Origin: an uncultured Streptococcus sp.
GTDB taxonomy: Bacteria > Bacillota > Bacilli > Lactobacillales > Streptococcaceae
DNA: 13,033 bases
Direction: 5' to 3'
Assembly (NCBI RefSeq): GCF_905372115.1
Contig: NZ_CAJPNR010000055.1
Span: forward strand, 1 to 13,033
The position numbers and the translations under genes were made by a program. This document shows, piece by piece, positions 6,362-11,349 of the stretch. The notes under the pieces were generated by a model. It searched no databases and was not told the origin of the DNA. It worked only from the letters and a program-made list of their open reading frames with translations. The number at the start of each line of letters is the position of its first letter. Positions within the stretch are counted from its first letter, which is position 1.

Positions 6362-6735
6362 TGAAAGAAGTACGGAACTCGATAGCTGTGGCTTTATCTG
6401 CGATGGCAGGCGGTTGGCTACGTTATCAGATAGCTCTTTTATTAGTTGTTGCTGATTCATTTCCGCTGGGTACCTTACTGGTCAATTATTTGGGAACTTT
6501 TTTGCTGGTCTATATTATCAAGGACTATCTTAGCAGTAAAGTTAAGTCTCAGCGCCTAATTCTAGCGCTTTCGACCGGTTTTTGCGGAGGTTTGACGACT
6601 TTTTCTGGTCTTCTGCTAGACAGTATCAAACTAGCTGATTCAGGGCGCTATATGGAGCTTTTTATTTATCTAGTTTTAAGTGTAGGTGGCGGCCTTGCAA
6701 TCGCCCTATGGGTTGGAAAGCAGGTGAAGTCATGA
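6361..6735 (+). CDS. crcB: Fluoride channel subunit CrcB/Fluc, first of a pair
   Basis: A 124-residue membrane protein with four predicted membrane helices. Fluc motifs: G-G-W-L-R-Y near residue 18-22, GTLLVNYLG with the pore Asn, and TGFCGGLTTFSG. Fluc channels are dual-topology dimers that let toxic fluoride out of the cell. After TTFS this copy has GLLLDS where the usual motif has a further aromatic and an acidic residue, so it may be the less canonical partner. It starts on the last base of the chorismate mutase stop codon and overlaps the second crcB by four bases (ATGA). Confidence 0.92.
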   Translation: MKEVRNSIAVALSAMAGGWLRYQIALLLVVADSFPLGTLLVNYLGTFLLVYIIKDYLSSKVKSQRLILALSTGFCGGLTTFSGLLLDSIKLADSGRYMELFIYLVLSVGGGLAIALWVGKQVKS

Positions 6736-7058
6736 TCTGGGCGATGTTAATCTGTTGCGGCGCTGGTGCTCTCGTTCGTTATGTTTTCTCCAAGGTTAAT
6801 AGCAGAGCATCTCTGCCGATTGGGACTTTATTGGCAAACTTGCTAGGTGCTTTTCTCATTGGTTATTTTTATAATCATATAGAAGACAAGCAGCTTTATG
6901 TGATTTTGGCAACAGGCTTCTGTGGTGGTCTGACGACCTTTTCCACCTTGAATGCTGAGCTGGCGGATCTCTTTTCGGAGCGAAAGAAATTTCTTCTCTA
7001 TTTGGCTTTGACTTATATCCTCGGATTTTTAGCGATTCTTTTGGGAATTTTCATTTAA
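6732..7058 (+). CDS. crcB: Fluoride channel subunit CrcB/Fluc, second of a pair
   Basis: A 108-residue membrane protein with four helices, the motifs GAGALVRY, GTLLANLLGAFLIGY and TGFCGGLTTFSTLNAE, all standard for Fluc. I chose the ATG at 6732 (MIWAML) because it overlaps the upstream stop as ATGA and has AGGTGA in front; an in-frame ATG at 6708 lies inside the preceding gene without a clear ribosome site. Tandem crcB genes in Firmicutes usually make an antiparallel heterodimer. I found no fluoride riboswitch upstream of the operon. Confidence 0.93.
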   Translation: MIWAMLICCGAGALVRYVFSKVNSRASLPIGTLLANLLGAFLIGYFYNHIEDKQLYVILATGFCGGLTTFSTLNAELADLFSERKKFLLYLALTYILGFLAILLGIFI

Positions 7059-7063
7059 ACATC

Positions 7064-7091
7064 TTTACATTTTTAGAAATTTTGATATAAT
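7064..7091 (+). promoter_or_regulatory. Promoter of rplS
   Basis: TTTACA (7064-7069) and TATAAT (7086-7091) are spaced by 16 bases, with TG at 7083-7084 forming an extended -10. Start near 7098. Confidence 0.8.
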
Positions 7092-7095
7092 ATAG

Positions 7096-7160
7096 TTTGT
7101 GCCTAATGGAAGCACAAAAAACGGCTAATCCGCTGCGGTCTTGAACCTTAAGATTAGTAA
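7096..7160 (+). ncRNA. L19-type ribosomal protein leader
   Basis: The 5' leader of rplS folds into TTTGTGC/GCACAAA (7096-7102/7112-7118) and a second domain closed by CTAATC/GATTAG (7125-7130/7152-7157), with GGT/ACC and CCGC/GCGG pairings inside. A structured L19 leader is known in Firmicutes and is thought to allow feedback by L19. The match is by position and structure; a covariance search would be needed to assign the family firmly. Confidence 0.6.
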
Positions 7161-7176
7161 GATAGGAGTAGAAAAA

Positions 7177-7524
7177 ATGAATCCATTAATCCAAAGCTTG
7201 ACTGAAGGTCAACTTCGTACTGACATCCCTGCATTCCGTCCTGGTGACACTGTCCGCGTTCACGCGAAAGTTGTCGAAGGAACTCGCGAACGTATCCAGA
7301 TCTTTGAAGGTGTGGTTATCGCTCGTAAAGGTGCTGGTATCTCAGAAACTTACACCGTTCGTAAAATCTCTAACGGTATCGGTGTTGAACGTACTTTCCC
7401 AATCCACACTCCACGTGTTGACAAGATTGAAGTCGTTCGTTACGGTAAAGTCCGTCGTGCTAAATTGTACTACCTTCGTGCATTGCAAGGTAAGGCAGCG
7501 CGTATCAAAGAAATTCGCCGTTAA
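7177..7524 (+). CDS. rplS: 50S ribosomal protein L19
   Basis: A 115-residue large-subunit protein lying at the 30S-50S interface. Recognised by FRPGDTVRVHAKVVEG, RIQIFEGVVIARKG, ERTFPIHTPRVDKIEV and the basic end RRAKLYYLR...RIKEIRR. The ATG at 7177 is chosen because AGGAG (7164-7168) precedes it and the length is that of the family; a TTG at 7141 falls in the structured leader. Its codons are strongly biased (CGT, GGT, AAC, ATC), as expected for a highly expressed gene. Confidence 0.98.
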   Translation: MNPLIQSLTEGQLRTDIPAFRPGDTVRVHAKVVEGTRERIQIFEGVVIARKGAGISETYTVRKISNGIGVERTFPIHTPRVDKIEVVRYGKVRRAKLYYLRALQGKAARIKEIRR

Positions 7525-7534
7525 TCTTAGAAAG

Positions 7535-7558
7535 ACTCTGTCGTTGGGCAGAGTTTTT
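7535..7558 (+). terminator. Terminator-like hairpin between rplS and tRNA-Arg
   Basis: ACTCTGTC (7535-7542), loop GTTG, GGCAGAGT (7547-7554), then T to 7558. Since the tRNA starts only six bases later with no room for a promoter, read-through must be partial or the tRNA promoter lies inside rplS. Confidence 0.75.
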
Positions 7559-7564
7559 CTCTAA

Positions 7565-7636
7565 GTCCCCTTAGTTCAATGGATATAACAACTCCCTCCT
7601 AAGGAGTAGTTGCTGGTTCGATTCCGGCAGGGGACA
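7565..7636 (+). tRNA. tRNA-Arg (anticodon CCT)
   Basis: A full cloverleaf: acceptor GTCCCCT/AGGGGAC (7565-7571/7629-7635) with discriminator A at 7636; anticodon stem ACTCC/GGAGT (7591-7595/7603-7607) and loop CTCCTAA with CCT at 7598-7600; T stem GCTGG/CCGGC around TTCGATT. The D arm is short. CCA is not encoded. It reads the AGG arginine codon. Confidence 0.96.
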
Positions 7637-7640
7637 TTCT

Positions 7641-7663
7641 AAAAGCCTGGCTAAGGCTTTTTT
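7641..7663 (+). terminator. Terminator after tRNA-Arg
   Basis: AAAAGCC (7641-7647) pairs with GGCTTTT (7655-7661) around a 7-base loop; T continues to 7663. Confidence 0.8.
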
Positions 7664-7686
7664 CAATGCTCTCAGGAGGAAAAGAG

Positions 7687-7770
7687 ATGGGTTGTCATTT
7701 TCTCTTGAGCCTGACTGAGTCGTTAACGTCAGTTTTGGACGGAGTATTTAGAATATTAAATAAAGAATAA
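7687..7770 (+). CDS. Possible 27-residue peptide after the tRNA
   Basis: The frame starts MGCHFLLSLTESLTSVLDG and ends RILNKE. It has a perfect AGGAGG (7674-7679) seven bases before its ATG, and its TAA lies at the foot of a 14-bp hairpin (7766-7802), so it has the outer form of a real small gene. The peptide could form an amphipathic helix. I recognise no family, and see no promoter between the tRNA terminator and the ribosome site, so expression would rest on read-through. Chance or a decayed gene remnant are alternatives. Confidence 0.35.
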   Translation: MGCHFLLSLTESLTSVLDGVFRILNKE

Positions 7771-7802
7771 TCCCTATCGAAAGTCTCACGATAGGGATTA
7801 TT
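7766..7802 (+). terminator. 14-bp perfect hairpin, probable terminator
   Basis: AATAATCCCTATCG (7766-7779) pairs perfectly with CGATAGGGATTATT (7789-7802) around a 9-base loop. The tail TTATTTAG is only modestly T-rich. It closes the rplS-tRNA region and separates it from the CRISPR-Cas locus; it could act in both directions. Confidence 0.55.
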
Positions 7803-7975
7803 TAGTGTAGTGTTTTAAATCTTAAGATAGAAATAACTATTCCTACTCTTCTACTGCCTAATACTCCCTAGTAAATAATTAAAAAAGCGTTGCATTTTTA
7901 GTTGAGTTTTTTTGGATTTAGTTATAAAATAGATTTAATATAATAATCTCTTCTTTGGGGTAGATAAGGTAAATT
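7803..7975 (+). promoter_or_regulatory. cas3 upstream region with probable promoter
   Basis: This AT-rich stretch holds candidate elements TTGAGT (7902-7907), TATAAA (7923-7928) and TATAAT (7939-7944), none paired at ideal spacing, so the exact start is unclear. A palindrome ATCTTAAGAT is at 7819-7828. AAGG (7966-7969) is the modest ribosome site of cas3. I saw no copy of the CACTAAATATA target sequence found upstream of cas5c. Confidence 0.4.
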
Positions 7976-10375
7976 ATGATATTAGCACATAAAGATAACA
8001 GAGGGAATAAACAATCTCTAGAAAAACATTCTTTTAACGTTGCTGTTCAAGCAAGGGAAAGTGCACAAGTTATTGAGCAAGGAGACATTTTGTTTTTATT
8101 AGGATTGTTTCATGATTTAGGCAAGGCGAGTATAGCTTTTCAAGATAAGTTAGAAAAGCATCCTAACAAACATGTTGATCATTCATCTGCTGGAGCTAGC
8201 TATCTCTTTCAGAAAATACAAACTTGTTTAAAACAATCAAGTATTCCTTTAGCAGACAGGGTGCTTTTTCAAGAAATCAGTGCCTATGTTATTTCAGCTC
8301 ACCACGGTATGTATGACATTCTTCTAGAAGATGAAGGAGTTCAAGCTGAGCAATTTGCATTCAATAAATTAAGGCGTAGAATGATAGAATGCATGAAGAA
8401 TGATTCTTATCAAGAAGATATTCTAGTCTTTGCTCAGGAATTAGAAGACGAACTAAGTACTTTCGGTTACAAAGATTTAAACGATTTAATTGAGAAAGCT
8501 TTTGCAAATTACCAGCAAGCTTGGTCTAAACTTAGTTGGTCTGATGAAAGTGAGAAAGAATATTATAGTGGTTGTTTTATTCGGATGTACTTATCTTTTT
8601 TAAAGAATGCAGATATACTAGATACTGTCAATGCTTATGGCTTGCTCATTGAACCTTTAAAAGACGAAGAAAAACAAAAACTAAATGCTTCTTATCTTGA
8701 AGCTATCGAGAGAAAATATCGTAGCTTTAGTCATCCAACTACAAGGCTTAATGAGATTCGTTCACAAATTGGTGAGCGAGTTAAGAGTAGGGGTGAAAAA
8801 GATTCAACGGGAATATATCGTTTGGATCTGCCAACTGGTGCTGGGAAAACGAATCTTAGTATGAGATATGCCTTTTATCAGTTAGTTGATCAAAATAAAT
8901 CAAGATTTTTCTATATCACACCATTTTTATCTGTCCTGGAGCAGAATGCTTCTGAAATTAGAAAAGTAATTGGAGAGGTAGGTGTTCTAGAGCACCATTC
9001 TAATGTTGTTAAACAGACTGCCGACAATGATGAAAAAGAAGCTGTAATGTCTGACTATTTAATTGAAAGTTGGGATAGTCAGACTGTTCTTACGTCAATG
9101 GTTCAATTTTTTCAAACTTTGTTTAAAACTAAATCAGCAAATATCCGTCGTTTTTCCAGTTTAGCGAATAGTGTTTTGATTTTAGATGAAGTGCAATCTT
9201 TGCCTATTGAGGTGACAACTTTATTTAATTTAACCATGAATTTCTTAAATAAAGTTATGGACACGACTATTATCTTATGTACGGCTACACAGCCGGCTTA
9301 TGATTCTACTGCAATTAAACATAAACTTTCTTATGGAGGAAAATATGGTGAAGCTGCTGATATTGTTGAGTTAACTCATGACGAAAAAGAAGTCTTTTCA
9401 AGAACAGAACTTAGAAAATTCGATGAAAACAATCAACATTCGAATCTTTCAGATTTAGTAGATTTTGTACTGGGAAATGACGAGTCTATTCTTGCGATTT
9501 TTAACACCAAAAAGACAGTTGATAAATTCTATGTGATGCTTGAAGGATTGACTGATAGACCTATTTATCAACTTTCGACTAATATGTGTGCTCAGCACAG
9601 ATTAGACATTATATCGGAAATTAAACAGTATCTAAAAAAGGGAATACCTATTATTTGTGTTAGTACACAACTAATTGAAGCTGGAGTTGACATTGATTTT
9701 AATCGAGTTATCCGATCTTATGCAGGAGTTGATTCTATTGTGCAAGCTAGTGGACGATGTAATCGTGAAGGTAAACGTGATAAAGGCCAAGTTACCTTAG
9801 TTAATCTCACAAATCAAGAAGAAAATATCTTACCACTTAAAGAAATAAAGGCTAAGAAAGACGCTACAGAGTGTATTCTACATAAGATTTCATCGCCTAT
9901 TGAAATGACACTTTTAAATCGGGATTTTTTTGAATATTATTATGCTAATAATCAAGGTTCAATGGATTATCCTTTGTCCCATGGTGAATCAGTTTACGAT
10001 TATTTAAGTATAAATTCATATCAAGACAGAAATAATTTTAAAGGAAAGTTAAAACAAGCCTTTAAAACTGCTGGTTTGAAAATGAATTTAATAAACAATG
10101 ACACGATAGGCGTGTTAGTTCCGTATGGAGATGCTGCTGAAAAATTGATGCTTTTAGAAGAATTGTGTGAATACAATTATCCATCTGTTGAAGACTATCA
10201 AACAATAAAAGCTCTTTTAAAGGAATTGCAGCCCTATACGGTAAATGTTCGTAAGCACGATCAAATACTTGAAGCTACAAAATCGTACCTGAATGGGCAA
10301 ATTCAGGTACTGTCAGATAGTTATTATGATAAGAAAAAGGGTATCAGCCTAGAGTCAGGAAGTTTCCTGATGTAA
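7976..10375 (+). CDS. cas3: Cas3 helicase-nuclease, type I-C CRISPR-Cas
   Basis: At 799 residues this has the full HD nuclease plus superfamily 2 helicase layout. HD domain: H18, H46-D47 in LFHDLGK, H66/H69 in HVDHSSAGA and H109-H110 in SAHHG. Helicase: Walker A PTGAGKT (286-292), LILDEVQ with the DExx box at 404-407, CTATQP (435-440), STQLIEAGVDIDF, and the arginine-finger motif QASGRCNREG (590-599). All catalytic motifs are intact. Cas3 is recruited to target-bound Cascade and degrades foreign DNA on the nontarget strand. In most I-C operons cas5 follows cas3 closely; here a 245-base gap with regulatory content intervenes and cas5c has a separate promoter. Confidence 0.97.
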   Translation: MILAHKDNRGNKQSLEKHSFNVAVQARESAQVIEQGDILFLLGLFHDLGKASIAFQDKLEKHPNKHVDHSSAGASYLFQKIQTCLKQSSIPLADRVLFQEISAYVISAHHGMYDILLEDEGVQAEQFAFNKLRRRMIECMKNDSYQEDILVFAQELEDELSTFGYKDLNDLIEKAFANYQQAWSKLSWSDESEKEYYSGCFIRMYLSFLKNADILDTVNAYGLLIEPLKDEEKQKLNASYLEAIERKYRSFSHPTTRLNEIRSQIGERVKSRGEKDSTGIYRLDLPTGAGKTNLSMRYAFYQLVDQNKSRFFYITPFLSVLEQNASEIRKVIGEVGVLEHHSNVVKQTADNDEKEAVMSDYLIESWDSQTVLTSMVQFFQTLFKTKSANIRRFSSLANSVLILDEVQSLPIEVTTLFNLTMNFLNKVMDTTIILCTATQPAYDSTAIKHKLSYGGKYGEAADIVELTHDEKEVFSRTELRKFDENNQHSNLSDLVDFVLGNDESILAIFNTKKTVDKFYVMLEGLTDRPIYQLSTNMCAQHRLDIISEIKQYLKKGIPIICVSTQLIEAGVDIDFNRVIRSYAGVDSIVQASGRCNREGKRDKGQVTLVNLTNQEENILPLKEIKAKKDATECILHKISSPIEMTLLNRDFFEYYYANNQGSMDYPLSHGESVYDYLSINSYQDRNNFKGKLKQAFKTAGLKMNLINNDTIGVLVPYGDAAEKLMLLEELCEYNYPSVEDYQTIKALLKELQPYTVNVRKHDQILEATKSYLNGQIQVLSDSYYDKKKGISLESGSFLM

Positions 10376-10380
10376 AAGTT

Positions 10381-10428
10381 AAAAGAAAACAGGCCAACGA
10401 GAGTCAGTAGAGGACTTCGTTGACCTGT
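10381..10428 (-). terminator. Intrinsic terminator of the crRNA-like RNA (minus strand)
   Basis: Read on the minus strand, ACAGGTCAACGA (10428-10417) pairs with TCGTTGGCCTGT (10400-10389), 12 pairs including one G-U, and is followed by TTTTCTTTT (10389-10381 region). On the plus strand the same position is a C-A mismatch and no T-run follows, so the direction is minus. Confidence 0.7.
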
Positions 10429-10485
10429 AATTCAGTATAAATAAGCACTAAATATAATTTCAATCCACATAGATAGCACTATGAT
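10381..10485 (-). ncRNA. CRISPR repeat-containing regulatory RNA (CreR-like), candidate
   Basis: A self-contained unit of about 100 nt opposite to the cas genes: promoter 10492-10520, predicted start near 10485 inside a degenerate I-C repeat (10457-10488), one spacer-like segment beginning TATATTTAGTGCTTAT at 10456, and a terminator at 10381-10428. The repeat keeps the sequence and stem position expected for cutting by Cas5c, which would leave an 11-base handle. The spacer seed matches a TTC-flanked site upstream of the cas5c promoter (10531-10549). Partial-match crRNA-like RNAs that make Cascade a repressor (CreA/CreR type) are known from other type I systems; that this RNA does so in I-C is inference. 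Confidence 0.8.
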
Positions 10486-10488
10486 GGC
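10457..10488 (-). CRISPR. Solitary degenerate type I-C repeat
   Basis: The last 12 bases on the minus strand, GTGGATTGAAAT, equal the 3' end of typical I-C repeats. The upstream part is changed in sequence but still forms a stem, CATAG/CTATG, whose 3' arm ends at base 21 of 32, just as in the canonical repeat. No second intact repeat is found in the window. Confidence 0.8.
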
Positions 10489-10491
10489 TAG

Positions 10492-10520
10492 ATTATATCA
10501 AAATTGATTCATATAATCAA
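10492..10520 (-). promoter_or_regulatory. Promoter of the crRNA-like RNA
   Basis: On the minus strand, TTGATT (10520-10515), a 17-base spacer and TATAAT (10497-10492) with TG at 10500-10499. The same bases form an inverted repeat GATTATAT/ATATAATC (10491-10498/10511-10518), a possible operator. Confidence 0.75.
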
Positions 10521-10530
10521 CAGCTATCTT

Positions 10531-10549
10531 ATAATCACTAAATATAGAA
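10531..10549 (-). promoter_or_regulatory. Predicted target (protospacer plus TTC PAM) of the crRNA-like RNA
   Basis: Minus-strand reading: TTC (10549-10547) then TATATTTAGTGATTAT (10546-10531). Compared with the spacer TATATTTAGTGCTTAT, 15 of 16 bases agree; the mismatch is position 12, and matching stops after 16. The -35 of the cas5c promoter begins ten bases downstream on the plus strand. A full-length Cascade footprint would also reach the -35 of the RNA's own promoter. Confidence 0.75.
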
Positions 10550-10558
10550 AGAAAATAA

Positions 10559-10587
10559 TTGACTTTTGAAGTTTCAAGTGCTAAGAT
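10559..10587 (+). promoter_or_regulatory. Promoter of cas5c-cas8c
   Basis: TTGACT (10559-10564), 17 bases, TAAGAT (10582-10587) with TG at 10579-10580. A second TATAAT at 10530-10535 lies within the predicted target but lacks a good -35. Confidence 0.7.
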
Positions 10588-10620
10588 AGGTTTATAGAAT
10601 CACAGAAGGAGGTTTTAACC

Positions 10621-11349
10621 TTGTACAGATCAAGAAATTTCTATGCGAAAATACGTAGTGAACAGGCTCTCTTTACAAACCCTGCAACTAAAGGTGGTGG
10701 AGAGAGATCATCATACTCTGTTCCTACTCGGCAAGCTCTCCAAGGCATAATTGATGCTGTGTACTACAAGCCGACTTTCACAAATGTTGTGACTGAAGTT
10801 AAGATTATGAATCAAATTCAGACAGAGCTACATGGTGTTCGTGCTTTGTTACATGATTACAGTGCGGATTTAAGTTACGTTTCATATTTGAGTGATGTAG
10901 AATATCTAGTGAAATTCCATTTCATTTGGAATGAAAATCGTGAAGATTTGATGCAAGATAGGCTACCTAAAAAGCATGAAGCCATTATGGAACGTTCTAT
11001 TCGAAAAGGCGGTCGGCGACATATTTTCCTTGGTACGACGGAATGTTTTGGTTTAGTCGATGAAATTAGTCAGGAAGAGTATGAGAACACCCCTTCTTAC
11101 TATGATGGCGTTACTATCGATTTAGGTATTATGTTCCATTCTTTTGCTTATCCAAAAGACGAAACGACACCATTAAAATCTTATTTCACAAAAACAGTGA
11201 TGGAGAATGGGTTGATTAAGTTTAAACCTCGGTCTGATTGTGAAATTGTAAATACTTTGTCTAGTTATACATTTAAGACACCTGGCCAGGTTAAGTCCGT
11301 TGATGATGAACTTAAGGAATACGATGCTATGGAGAAAGGAGAAGAATAA
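10621..11349 (+). CDS. cas5c: Cas5c (Cas5d) crRNA-processing endonuclease
   Basis: A 242-residue RAMP protein starting MYRSRNFYAKI, typical of I-C Cas5. In this subtype, which has no Cas6, Cas5 cuts the repeat at the base of its stem and stays bound to the handle in Cascade. The residues corresponding to the known Y-K-H active site appear as Y48 (or Y49), K118 and H119; HIFLGTTEC is the conserved later strand. The start codon is TTG, well supported by AAGGAGG eight bases upstream and by the family N-terminus. A weak start codon with a strong ribosome site may limit output. Its TAA overlaps the cas8c ATG by one base. Confidence 0.95.
   Translation: MYRSRNFYAKIRSEQALFTNPATKGGGERSSYSVPTRQALQGIIDAVYYKPTFTNVVTEVKIMNQIQTELHGVRALLHDYSADLSYVSYLSDVEYLVKFHFIWNENREDLMQDRLPKKHEAIMERSIRKGGRRHIFLGTTECFGLVDEISQEEYENTPSYYDGVTIDLGIMFHSFAYPKDETTPLKSYFTKTVMENGLIKFKPRSDCEIVNTLSSYTFKTPGQVKSVDDELKEYDAMEKGEE

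Noticed and set aside
7565..7636. tRNA-Arg 3' end as an attachment site for an element carrying the CRISPR-Cas locus
   Set aside because: No repeat of the tRNA end is seen downstream in the window, and there is no integrase. The other border would have to be outside the window.
7766..7802. Hairpin AATAATCCCTATCG as another CRISPR repeat
   Set aside because: It lacks the GTGGATTGAAAT end and occurs once; a terminator explains it better.
10481..10507. A short frame MMARLYQN between cas3 and cas5c as a CreT-type toxin
   Set aside because: It has only eight codons, no ribosome site, and its bases are needed for the minus-strand promoter and repeat. The unit fits an autoregulator better than a toxin-antitoxin pair.
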